Positions 34,707-43,186 of a DNA stretch of 64,000 bases are shown here, piece after piece. Both the position numbers and the translations under genes were made by a program. The stretch spans positions 132,020-196,019 of the forward strand of contig CAZIFQ010000003.1 in NCBI GenBank assembly GCA_964538375.1. Reading direction: 5' to 3'. Each line of letters starts with the position of its first letter. Within the stretch, counting starts at the first letter, position 1. The stretch is from JAUUZQ01 sp964538375 (GTDB lineage: Bacteria > Bacteroidota > Bacteroidia > Bacteroidales > GCA-2748055). A model generated the notes under the pieces. That model was not told the DNA's origin, did no database searches, and saw only the letters and a program-made list of their open reading frames with translations.

Positions 34707-35804
34707 ATGACACAAACAAAACCTTTATTGTATTTAGCTCTTGCTTTGCTTGTAATTTCCTGTAATACAAGCAACAAACCGACAGAAGAATCTGGATTAG
34801 CTGAAAAACAAACAAATAAATGGACTGTTGAGCAGGCCAAAGAATGGGGAGAAACTCATGGGTGGCTTCGCGGCTGTAATTTCAATCCCAGTACTGCGAT
34901 TAATCAACTGGAAACCTGGCAGGAAGAATCTTTTGATGCAGAGACCATTGACAGGGAGCTGGGCTGGGCAGAAGATATTGGCATGAACTGCATGAGGGTT
35001 TATCTGCACCATCTTGCCTGGGAAGTGGATAAAGAGGGCTTCAAAGCAAGGATGAACAAGTATCTCGAAATTGCTAGCGGGCATGGGATAAAGACCATCT
35101 TCGTATTCTTTGATGATTGCTGGAATCCTACTTACCAGGCAGGCACACAGCCAGATCCTAAACCCGGCGTGCATAACTCCGGTTGGGTTCGCGATCCGGG
35201 TGATCTCATATACGAGCAGCCCGAGCTTATAGAAACATTGGAAGCATATGTTAAGGATGTCCTTAGCACATTTAAAGATGACGAGAGAATTGCCTTGTGG
35301 GATCTGTATAATGAACCAGGGAACTCAGGATACAAGAACAAATCTATGGATCTTCTCAAAAAAGTGTTTGAATGGGGATGGGAAATTCGTCCTACACAAC
35401 CTATTTCTGTGGGAGTTTGGAACAATGGATTAAAAGATTTTAACGAATTCCAACTGGAAAACTCAGACATCATTACTTATCATAATTATAATGCACCTGA
35501 GCATCACCAGTTAGCAATTGACTCATTAAAACTTTATGATCGTCCAATGGTCTGCACGGAATATATGGCCCGAAGAAACAACTCTTTTTTCCAAAATATA
35601 ATGCCAATGTTAGCCCGTGAGAATGTGGGAGCCATTAACTGGGGACTAGTATCCGGAAAATCAAATACGAAATATGCCTGGGGTGAACCGATACCTGACG
35701 GATCAGATCCTGAACTCTGGTTCCATGAAATTTTTCATCCTGATGGCACACCTTACAGGCAAGAAGAAGTTGACCTGATAAAAAGTTTAACCTTTTCAGA
35801 GTAG
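34707..35804 (+). CDS. Clan GH-A (GH5-like) glycosidase, lipoprotein
   Basis: The 365-residue lipoprotein (lipobox VISC, C19) has a TIM-barrel glycosidase domain. The acid/base is E203 in WDLYNEPGN and the nucleophile is E285 in MVCTEYMAR, the usual clan GH-A spacing at strands 4 and 7. NCMRVYLHHLAWEVD matches the strand-2 region. Relatives are often annotated as cellulase or xylanase without proof, so the substrate is open. It is the last gene of the PUL and is followed by a terminator. Confidence 0.8.
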   Translation: MTQTKPLLYLALALLVISCNTSNKPTEESGLAEKQTNKWTVEQAKEWGETHGWLRGCNFNPSTAINQLETWQEESFDAETIDRELGWAEDIGMNCMRVYLHHLAWEVDKEGFKARMNKYLEIASGHGIKTIFVFFDDCWNPTYQAGTQPDPKPGVHNSGWVRDPGDLIYEQPELIETLEAYVKDVLSTFKDDERIALWDLYNEPGNSGYKNKSMDLLKKVFEWGWEIRPTQPISVGVWNNGLKDFNEFQLENSDIITYHNYNAPEHHQLAIDSLKLYDRPMVCTEYMARRNNSFFQNIMPMLARENVGAINWGLVSGKSNTKYAWGEPIPDGSDPELWFHEIFHPDGTPYRQEEVDLIKSLTFSE

Positions 35805-35820
35805 TAGTTTTTAAGTAGTG

Positions 35821-35865
35821 AAAAATCTGGCTTTGTCAAATATCTTTGATGAGGTCAGATTTTTT
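35821..35865 (+). terminator. Terminator closing the PUL
   Basis: AAAAATCTG (35821-35829) pairs with CAGATTTTT (35856-35864). An inner stem TCAAA/TTTGA lies inside, and the outer arm ends in a T run. Confidence 0.75.
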
Positions 35866-35948
35866 ATTTCCTTGTTACTTTTTATTCATGCTTATCTTGC
35901 AGATATTTATATCTTCCTTTATCTTGCGCCTTATTAAATCATCATGTC

Positions 35949-36236
35949 ATGCTGGAGATTCTTCTCATTATATACATATCAAGAAAAATTGGCGCTATAG
36001 CCGAAAAGAAAGGTCATAAACGCAGACCCAACGTAATTTTTTTCATTGTAATGTGGATTGCCGGAGAACTAAGCGGAGCCATGATCGGCGCATTTTTCTC
36101 TAAGGGAAACCTCGGTATAACATACCTTATGGCCATTGTCGGAGCCGTACTCGGAACTGTTTTGGCCTTTAATGTTGTGCAAAAATTAGAGGATAAAAAC
36201 GATTCCGATTATATTATTATTGATGGGGATAAGTGA
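35949..36236 (+). CDS. Small membrane protein of unknown function
   Basis: The 95-residue protein has three hydrophobic stretches: a short N-terminal one, about 29-50 (VIFFIVMWIAGELSGAMIGAF) and about 56-77. A GxxxG-rich pattern lies in the latter two and an acidic tail (EDKNDSDYIIIDGD) ends it. The layout is common among small Bacteroidota membrane proteins. No function can be assigned. It is separated from the next gene by the octamer hairpin. Confidence 0.6.
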   Translation: MLEILLIIYISRKIGAIAEKKGHKRRPNVIFFIVMWIAGELSGAMIGAFFSKGNLGITYLMAIVGAVLGTVLAFNVVQKLEDKNDSDYIIIDGDK

Positions 36237-36242
36237 GATGTT

Positions 36243-36334
36243 TAGTCAATGTGGCAATGTGGCAATGAGCTAATGAGCTAATGAGTCAATAGGGCCCCCA
36301 TTAACTCATTGACTCATTAACTCATTAGCTCATT
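36243..36334. repeat. Inverted pair of 8-bp tandem arrays
   Basis: Six 8-base units of the type GAGCTAAT/GAGTCAAT fill 36243-36290. Units in the opposite orientation fill 36300-36334. A 27-base arm (36264-36290) pairs with 36308-36334 with one mismatch around a 17-base loop containing GGGCCCCC. The same unit is tandemly repeated at 58305-58376. Confidence 0.75.
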
Positions 36335-36396
36335 GGTTAATGCATACAAAACGAAGATGTAGTAGATTAAACTATCCTTATATTTAAACAAAAAAG

Positions 36397-36789
36397 ATGA
36401 ATGAATTAACACTCACTACTCCTGCCCTGCTCTTCTCTGCTATTTCCTTACTGCTGCTGGCCTATACAAACAGGTTTCTTGCCTATGCCTCAGTAGTCAG
36501 AAACCTGCATGCCAAGCTCAAGGAGAACCCCGATTCATTAATAGTGGGTCAGATTCAGAATCTTAGGAAACGACTTGTGCTAACGCGAACGATGCAGTTA
36601 ATGGGAATTGGGAGTCTGCTGCTATGTGTTTGCTGTATGTTCCTTGTATATATTGAATTTCAACTGGTAGCAGAAATATTTTTTGGTGTCGCGCTGATAT
36701 TGCTTATTGTATCTCTTGCAATATCTGTTCGTGAAATTCAAATTTCAGTAAAAGCGCTTGATTTGCACCTAAGTGATATGGAGTTGTAG
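36397..36789 (+). CDS. DUF2721 family membrane protein
   Basis: The 130-residue protein has three hydrophobic segments (about 8-28, 69-90 and 93-113) with a basic cytosolic loop, and a family-typical opening (TTPALLFSAISLLLLAYTNRF). DUF2721 proteins are small and widespread, with no known function. The stop is 1 base from the 3' end of the convergent caspase gene, with no room for a terminator. Confidence 0.75.
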   Translation: MNELTLTTPALLFSAISLLLLAYTNRFLAYASVVRNLHAKLKENPDSLIVGQIQNLRKRLVLTRTMQLMGIGSLLLCVCCMFLVYIEFQLVAEIFFGVALILLIVSLAISVREIQISVKALDLHLSDMEL

Positions 36790-36790
36790 C

Positions 36791-39094
36791 TTACTGCTTC
36801 AATACAAGAATAAAATCACTTCCAGGTTCATTATCTCCAAACTCTCCAAACCTTGGCTGGGGATTCACTTTTTCTACAAATTGAAGAATCTCGGAGGTAG
36901 TAAGCACACCATCCTCCCCTCCATACAATCGAAGTGATTCAATAAATCGCCTGGCGAAAGGACTGTGGAAACCAGGCCGGCCATCAGGAACATATTCCTT
37001 GCCTCCCGAGGTCAGGTACAACCTGGTGGTATACTTGAGTTTCCTCTGCACAAATTCATCGGTTGATATTTCGGCATACATCCCTGCTCCCCTGTGCGAT
37101 GCAGTAGCAAGGTGTGGATCAAATGTTCCTCCAAAACAAACATCCATAACCAGGAAAATATGAGGACAACGGATATTGTTAATCATGGTTCTCAAAATAG
37201 AATGTGAGAGGTAACTGGTCTTACCCAGGTCATCCATCTTCGAGTCACGGGAAATTACATACCCCTCCCTGAATACTTCATCATAGATGCCATGACCTGC
37301 AAAAAATACCATGAGGTTATCTTTTGTGCCATATAGTTTCCCTGCATACTCTCTCAACTTGGCCGCTGTTTCCTCCAGGGTTGGATTAACCACCACCTCT
37401 GATACAACACCATAATTCTCTTCCAACTCAGCACCAATGGTCTGCGCATCAAGCATGGGGTTTACCAAATCACCAAAATAGTCGTAAATATTGGTGGCAA
37501 ACAATATGGCGTATGTCGTTCCATTGATTGTATCCGGAACTACTTCTTCACCCCTGGATGCAGTTTCGGACTCCCGTTGCTGTTTTCCATTTTCAATCTG
37601 CTGAAACGGATTCTCTATTGGTATAACATCAAATTCTTTGTTGCTTCCCGGAAGAACGAGAATGAAGTCCAGGTACAAAAAACTTTCCTTATCATTTTCA
37701 TGAACCCTGGTGGCTTTTACATAGGCCTTTTGCCAATTCTTTTTAAGCAGTTTTGCCTCTGGAACAGGTATTTGCACCCCTGCTTCTGATTCCATGATCC
37801 TTATCTTATAAATCTCCCTGTCTGCATTATATCCCACAAGTGACTGAAGAGGTATTTTTATAGTATTGCCTTTGCTACTCACTCCATAAAGGTTTTCCAT
37901 TTCTTCTTGAAGAATTTTCAGGGTATGGTCCGAAAGATTCTCCATTCTGAAATTATAGTCTATAGTTTTTTCGAACTCATCCCTGGGAGCAATCATTGAT
38001 GTATTGGTAGAACCGATAATTTTCCTGGTCACCCCGGGTGTCATCGACCTGCGCTGTGCGATAGATAAATCTCCAATTAGCCAACTAGATACTAGCGCTT
38101 TATCAGACGGCAAGACATTTTCAATTTCCCAAATAATGATTTTCTGATCTGACCCAAAAGTGCATAGAAATTTCCCGTCTTCACTAAAGGTACAGCCAAA
38201 AAGGTTGTCATAATGTCTGAATATGGCATCCACCTGCACTAAGCTATCTTCTCCAACAGAAAATATCCTGACATCCCGGTAATTCGGTATGGCCAGGAAT
38301 TTCCCTCCCGGGCTATAGCTCATTGGATGTCCCACACTAGCATGCTTATAAATTGAATCAGTTAATACAAATTTGTTTCGTTGCAGTTTATACCTGCGAA
38401 GGCCATACGAAGAACCGGTAATAAACTCATCATTTTTCGGACTATACACAACTGATTCAACAGCGTGCTTACGATATTGCATTTTTTGGAAAATCTCAAA
38501 TCTATCCCCTTTCTTCTCCAAAATCTTTATGATCCCCCTATCATCACCTGTCACCAGGAAGCGATCATCATGACTGAATGCAACTCCTTCCACAAAATTA
38601 TCAAAGCCCTCAACAATCTGCTGATAATCAAAGACATCTCCATTCCTCTTCCATACAATTAGCGTTTTGTCTGAGGACCCGGATGCCAGGAAATTTCCAT
38701 CGTGGCTGAATTCAAGCTTAGAAATATAGTAAGTATGTCTTTCAAGAACCTGTACCACTTTCTGATCCGACAATCGAATAATGGCTATGTCGTTGTTTCC
38801 TTTGTAGCGACCGTAAGCCAGGTATTTTTCGTCAGGAGAAAAGGCAAAAACGCCTCCAACAGACTTTGGATCTCCCTGGTATTCAAACAGTTTTTCCCAA
38901 TTCCTGTTAAAGATTCGTACCGTATTGTTGCCAATCGAATAAACGAAATAGTTTCTGAAAGGTGAAAATTCTGCTTGCCTGACATAGTCTCCAAGATCAG
39001 TAAATTCCTTATTCTCTTTCAATCCCATTTCCTGGGCAGTAAGAGATAAGCCAAACAGGAGCATTGCTGAAAAACAAAGTATTATTCGTTTCAT
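36791..39094 (-). CDS. Secreted WD40-repeat protein with C-terminal caspase (C14) domain
   Basis: The 767-residue protein has a signal peptide ending SLTAQ. About six WD40-type repeats follow (VQVLERHTYYISKLEFSHDG, SGSSDKTLIVWKRNGD, and so on), with a beta-rich middle (about 360-500). A caspase-like domain starts near GTTYAILFATNIYDY. The catalytic pair is intact: H in MVFFAGHGIYD (about 600) and C in LVMDVCFGG (about 652). It would act in the periplasm or outside the cell. Bacterial C14 proteins are regulated proteases in stress or defence, but no partner gene is nearby. Confidence 0.88.
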   Translation of the reverse strand: MKRIILCFSAMLLFGLSLTAQEMGLKENKEFTDLGDYVRQAEFSPFRNYFVYSIGNNTVRIFNRNWEKLFEYQGDPKSVGGVFAFSPDEKYLAYGRYKGNNDIAIIRLSDQKVVQVLERHTYYISKLEFSHDGNFLASGSSDKTLIVWKRNGDVFDYQQIVEGFDNFVEGVAFSHDDRFLVTGDDRGIIKILEKKGDRFEIFQKMQYRKHAVESVVYSPKNDEFITGSSYGLRRYKLQRNKFVLTDSIYKHASVGHPMSYSPGGKFLAIPNYRDVRIFSVGEDSLVQVDAIFRHYDNLFGCTFSEDGKFLCTFGSDQKIIIWEIENVLPSDKALVSSWLIGDLSIAQRRSMTPGVTRKIIGSTNTSMIAPRDEFEKTIDYNFRMENLSDHTLKILQEEMENLYGVSSKGNTIKIPLQSLVGYNADREIYKIRIMESEAGVQIPVPEAKLLKKNWQKAYVKATRVHENDKESFLYLDFILVLPGSNKEFDVIPIENPFQQIENGKQQRESETASRGEEVVPDTINGTTYAILFATNIYDYFGDLVNPMLDAQTIGAELEENYGVVSEVVVNPTLEETAAKLREYAGKLYGTKDNLMVFFAGHGIYDEVFREGYVISRDSKMDDLGKTSYLSHSILRTMINNIRCPHIFLVMDVCFGGTFDPHLATASHRGAGMYAEISTDEFVQRKLKYTTRLYLTSGGKEYVPDGRPGFHSPFARRFIESLRLYGGEDGVLTTSEILQFVEKVNPQPRFGEFGDNEPGSDFILVLKQ

Positions 39095-39549
39095 AAAAAT
39101 AAAATCAATGTTTACTTAATACCTTAAAGATACTGATAGATTTTATGTAAAAGCAAATCAATGTTGATTGGCTTTAAAGCAAAATCAACAAATTAAGCAT
39201 CCTGGATCATTCTACTTATCTTTACTTCTGGTGCTTTGTTGCAGGGAACTGAGCACAGCAATAGGCATTTATATAACACATTTAGCTTACATTTATATTT
39301 ATAATATATTTATGCTATTGTTATATATATAACTTTAATTATTTATATATACTTAATATAATTTCTTTATATTATATCAATTTTAATCAGAACTCCTTGC
39401 TGCATAACACTTTTTCGTTTCTCAGTAGTATTTTGGTTTGCCGATAGACAAAAAATAATTGATATACAAAGATAAAATCAATAACTTGTGCTTAATGCAG
39501 CAGATCAACAGCACCTTGACTCGCTCACAAAGACATCAATGATAATAGA
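39095..39549. other. AT-rich intergenic region, 455 bases
   Basis: No gene is seen. AATCAA-TG-TTGATT (about 39158-39171) is a small inverted repeat upstream of the caspase gene. About 39285-39385 is almost pure A/T with runs such as TTATATATATAAC. Such tracts can act as promoter UP regions or nucleoid-protein sites, but nothing specific is shown. Confidence 0.5.
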
Positions 39550-40110
39550 ATGAACAATCAATCCATAAAAAAATTGACCGCTTTCTCTGTTCTGATTATT
39601 GGGCTATTGAATCTTGTTACATGGATTATCCTAATTGCTTCAGGGAAGGTACCTGATTTTCAAGGCACACCTATTAGCTATACTTTGCATTGGATTTCTG
39701 AGTTTTCAACAGCTCTGCTTCTATTGCTTTCTGGCATATACATCCTAAAAAAACATCCTTTGCAGCAAAATTTATTGTATCTCTCATTGGGCTGTTTAGT
39801 CATGGCGGTGGGTAGCGCTTTTGCATATTACTTTATGAACTTTGAAACTACTCTCTTCATAATGACTGCCTCTATTACTGGTTTAACAGTAATTCTGATT
39901 ATTATTAATTACCAGAAGCTTCAGGATTTTATTCTTATGACCATGGGGGTTGCGGGATACGCACTGCTAAATTTATTAGGTGATTCACTGCAGGCCAAAG
40001 ATATCTCTTCCCTGATCCTGGAGATTCCTGCGCTTCTTTTCTTATTAATTCTTACCATTGGAATATTAAGAAAAAACATGACTTTCAGGCACCTTACCGG
40101 GGAGAAGTAG
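39550..40110 (+). CDS. Six-helix membrane protein of unknown function
   Basis: The 186-residue protein has six hydrophobic helices in pairs and only short loops. Tyr-Lys-type ends (YQKLQDF, RKNMTFRH) mark cytosolic sides. No catalytic or transport motif is recognised. A DUF998-like relationship is possible from the size and helix count but not proven. It stands alone between two long gaps. Confidence 0.6.
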   Translation: MNNQSIKKLTAFSVLIIGLLNLVTWIILIASGKVPDFQGTPISYTLHWISEFSTALLLLLSGIYILKKHPLQQNLLYLSLGCLVMAVGSAFAYYFMNFETTLFIMTASITGLTVILIIINYQKLQDFILMTMGVAGYALLNLLGDSLQAKDISSLILEIPALLFLLILTIGILRKNMTFRHLTGEK

Positions 40111-40236
40111 ATCCATTTGCGACAAGTTAAAACAATGATAAAGCAGCAAAATATAAATACTTTTTATCCCGATATCCTCTAAGCTCATCGGGACCAAGCA
40201 ACTAAAATTGCTTGACATTTAACAAAAAAAAACGTT

Positions 40237-41205
40237 ATGAAACAGCTAAAGATTTATCTCCTTTTCTTAACAGGAATACTTCTCTTTTCTTGCGATGGAT
40301 CCGATGATGATCCGATTTACAAAGAACGTATGCGCGAATTTGTTCAGGGAATCAGCACTTATGCAAAAAACATGGATCCCAATTTTATCATCATCCCTCA
40401 AAACGGTCATGATCTTGCCTCCGCAACAGGCGATGGTGATGACCCCACCCCTGCTACTGAATATCTTGCTTCCATTGATGGTGCAGGACAAGAAGATTTG
40501 AATTATGGATATAACAGTGATGACAAAGAAACACCGGAAAGCACAAATGAATTTCTGATGGCTTTTCTAACTATTTGTGAAGACAATGATGTGGAGGTGT
40601 TGGTCACCGATTATTGCAGCTCTCATGACAACATGGACGATTCATATCATGTAAACAACAGCAATGGTTTTATCTCCTTCGCTGCCCCGGATCGTGAATT
40701 AAGTATTATTCCAGATTACCCGGCAACCATTTACAATACCAATGAAACTAATATTACGAAGCTATCGGAAGCAAAGAATTTTCTATACCTGCTAAATCCT
40801 GAAAATTTTGCGTCAAGCGAAGATTTTGTTACTGCCATCTCCGCCTCTGATTATGATGTACTAATAATCGATTTTTTCTTTGAAGATGAAGTCTTTACAG
40901 CCAATCAAATTAAATCTTTAAAGAAAAAATCTAACGGTGCACAACGGCTCTTAATCTCTTATATGAGTATTGGAGAAGCAGAGGATTACCGCTTTTACTG
41001 GGATTCAAGCTGGGATGATGAGCAACCTGACTGGATTGAAGCAGAAAACCCAAGATGGCCCGGTAATTATAAAGTAAAATACTGGGATCCTGGCTGGCAA
41101 TCCATTATTTACGGATCAAACGAGTCTTATCTTGACAAAATTCTTGGTGCTGGCTTTGATGGAGTGTACCTTGATATCATTGATGCTTTCGAGTATTTTG
41201 AATGA
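40237..41205 (+). CDS. GH114-like lipoprotein (endo-alpha-1,4-polygalactosaminidase family)
   Basis: The 322-residue lipoprotein (lipobox LLFSC, C19) has the TM1410/GH114-type TIM barrel. It shows DYDVLIIDFFFEDEVFT, RLLISYMSIGEAEDYRFYW, VKYWDPGWQSIIYG and the terminal GFDGVYLDIIDAFEYFE with conserved D residues. GH114 enzymes cleave alpha-1,4-galactosaminogalactan, but many relatives lack tested activity. It ends soon after the YLDIIDAFEYF motif, so it is somewhat short at the C terminus. It has no carbohydrate-related neighbour. Confidence 0.8.
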   Translation: MKQLKIYLLFLTGILLFSCDGSDDDPIYKERMREFVQGISTYAKNMDPNFIIIPQNGHDLASATGDGDDPTPATEYLASIDGAGQEDLNYGYNSDDKETPESTNEFLMAFLTICEDNDVEVLVTDYCSSHDNMDDSYHVNNSNGFISFAAPDRELSIIPDYPATIYNTNETNITKLSEAKNFLYLLNPENFASSEDFVTAISASDYDVLIIDFFFEDEVFTANQIKSLKKKSNGAQRLLISYMSIGEAEDYRFYWDSSWDDEQPDWIEAENPRWPGNYKVKYWDPGWQSIIYGSNESYLDKILGAGFDGVYLDIIDAFEYFE

Positions 41206-41248
41206 TACAATGGGGAAATGGTTCGATGAAACATGATATTGACTTCAT

Positions 41249-41277
41249 GTAGGGGTTGAGGCATGCCTCGACCTTAC
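41249..41277. repeat. REP-like GTAG palindrome
   Basis: The element begins GTAGGGGTTGAGG and has the self-complementary core GAGGCATGCCTC (41258-41269). The outer arms pair imperfectly with CGACCTTAC (G-T pairs and one bulge). A 5' GTAG next to a hairpin is the hallmark of REP elements moved by RAYT transposases. It lies after the GH114-like gene and may also stop transcription. Confidence 0.6.
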
Positions 41278-41393
41278 AAATTACTCTAGTCAATCAATGA
41301 CAAATTATTTTAATAATTTCATTCAATCCCATACACGTCATTATGTGTTTTTTTAGTTAAATTAGTGACTTTAAGATAACAAACCCCAACAAT

Positions 41394-43169
41394 ATGGAAC
41401 CTACTAGAACTTTCGATCTCCTGGAACGCTACAAACAACATTTCCCAAACAAAGAAAATGCTTTATCAGCCAAGCAAAATGGAAAATGGATTTCCTATTC
41501 GACCCAAACTTATATTGAAACCTGCAATAATTTTGCCTACGGATTACTGGAATGCGGTATGAAGAAGGGCGATAAAATTATTACGGCAACCAGCAACAGG
41601 CCTGAATGGAACTTTGTAGATCATGGTATGGCTATGTGTGGCATAGTTCATGTACCAGTATATACCTCCCTGAATGAGGAAGAATACAACTATATCGTGG
41701 AACATTCAGAAGCAAGAATGGTATTTGTGGCTAACAAAAATTTGTATAACAAATTTCTTCCAGCTTGTAAAAAAGCTAAAATTGAAAAAAATATTTATTT
41801 ATTCGATCCCATTGATGATTTGCCAGGATGGAGCGAAATAGTTGAATTGGGAAAAACTAATGCAGAAAAATGGAAGGATAGATTAGAAAAAATAAAAGAG
41901 AGCATACAAGAAGATGACTTCAGTTCACTCCTCTATACTTCAGGAACCACGGGAAGATCCAAAGGAGTTATGCTGTCGCATAAAAACATGGTCAGTAATT
42001 TTATTGAAGCTGCCAAAGTATTTCAATTAAAAGAGAATGATAAATATTTGAGCATACTTCCATTATGCCATGTGGGTGGAAGAATGGGTAACTACCAGAC
42101 TCAGTATAGTGGCACAGGAGTTTACTATGCTGAGAATATGGGTGCCTTCGCAAAAGTAATGAAAGAGATTGCTGCCGACGGTTTTGATGCTGTACCACGG
42201 GTTATGGAAAAGGTATATGATAACATTATTTCCAAAGGAAGCCAGCTTACTGGCATGAAGAAAAAAATATTCTTCTGGGCAGTGAAACTGGGATTAAAAT
42301 ATAAGCCCTTTGGAGAAAATGGTTGGTTCTACGAACAAAAACTTAAGATTGCAGATAAACTAATTTTTTCAAAGTGGCGGGATGCCCTAGGAGGAAATGT
42401 AAAATTAGTTGGCTGCGGCGGTGCAGCTCTTCAGCCGCGCCTTGAAAGAATTTTTTGGGCAGCTGGTGTTAAAATCATCAATATGTACGGGCTTACAGAA
42501 ACATCTCCCATTATTACCATAAACAGGCAACAGGCACCGCATTGTAAGCTCGGAACAGTTGGAGCGCTTATTGATGGTGTGGAATTGAAAATTGCAGAAG
42601 ACGGAGAGATCCTGGCACGTGGAAATTGCATTATGCTCGGGTATTATAAAGACGAAAAATTAACAAAAGAATCTATCGATAAGGAAGGTTGGTTCCATAC
42701 AGGTGATATTGGTCACCTTGAAGATGGTAAGTTCCTTGCTGTCACTGACAGAAAGAAAGAGATTTTTAAATTATCCAACGGGAAATTTGTAGCTCCACAA
42801 CTTATTGAAAATGCTTTCAAGGAATCTCTTTTCATTGATCAGCTCATGGTATTAGGAGAAGGCGAAAAATTTGCCAGCGCTTTAATTATTCCGGATTATG
42901 ATCAATTGAAAATATGGGGAGATGAAAAAAACATTGCGTTTTCTTCCAACGAGGAACTCATCTCTATGCCTGAAGTTCAAAATCATTACAAAGAAGAAAT
43001 CAATCGTTTGAATAATGCTTTTAGTGAACATGAACGTGTTAACCGTTTCAAAATCGTGAAAGAAAACTGGTCTCCGGAATCGGGAGACCTCTCTCCTACC
43101 CTGAAACTAAAAAGAAAAATTGTAGCAGAAAGAAACAAAGAGCTGATTGATAGCATTTACGGAAATTAA
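41394..43169 (+). CDS. AMP-dependent synthetase, long-chain acyl-CoA ligase type
   Basis: The 591-residue protein belongs to the ANL superfamily. It activates a carboxylic acid with ATP to an acyl-adenylate and transfers it, usually to CoA. The P-loop LLYTSGTTGRSKGVMLSH (about 180-197), the stretch NMYGLTETSPII and the hinge motif GWFHTGDIGHLEDGKFLAVTDRKKE (part) are present. Long-chain fatty acids are the likeliest substrate. The next gene starts 17 bases after the stop, and an oxidoreductase gene follows that. Confidence 0.92.
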   Translation: MEPTRTFDLLERYKQHFPNKENALSAKQNGKWISYSTQTYIETCNNFAYGLLECGMKKGDKIITATSNRPEWNFVDHGMAMCGIVHVPVYTSLNEEEYNYIVEHSEARMVFVANKNLYNKFLPACKKAKIEKNIYLFDPIDDLPGWSEIVELGKTNAEKWKDRLEKIKESIQEDDFSSLLYTSGTTGRSKGVMLSHKNMVSNFIEAAKVFQLKENDKYLSILPLCHVGGRMGNYQTQYSGTGVYYAENMGAFAKVMKEIAADGFDAVPRVMEKVYDNIISKGSQLTGMKKKIFFWAVKLGLKYKPFGENGWFYEQKLKIADKLIFSKWRDALGGNVKLVGCGGAALQPRLERIFWAAGVKIINMYGLTETSPIITINRQQAPHCKLGTVGALIDGVELKIAEDGEILARGNCIMLGYYKDEKLTKESIDKEGWFHTGDIGHLEDGKFLAVTDRKKEIFKLSNGKFVAPQLIENAFKESLFIDQLMVLGEGEKFASALIIPDYDQLKIWGDEKNIAFSSNEELISMPEVQNHYKEEINRLNNAFSEHERVNRFKIVKENWSPESGDLSPTLKLKRKIVAERNKELIDSIYGN

Positions 43170-43186
43170 TCTCTTAAAGCTACACA

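Noticed and set aside
34797..35174. A 125-codon minus-strand frame inside the GH-A gene
   Set aside because: It is antisense to a gene with intact catalytic residues and has no homology pattern.
36243..36334. CRISPR-like array
   Set aside because: Units are 8 bases without spacers, so this is a tandem repeat and not a CRISPR.
36791..39094. A caspase-gasdermin or caspase-CRISPR defence system
   Set aside because: The protein is exported and has no gasdermin, Csx or toxin gene next to it. The small neighbours are ordinary membrane proteins.
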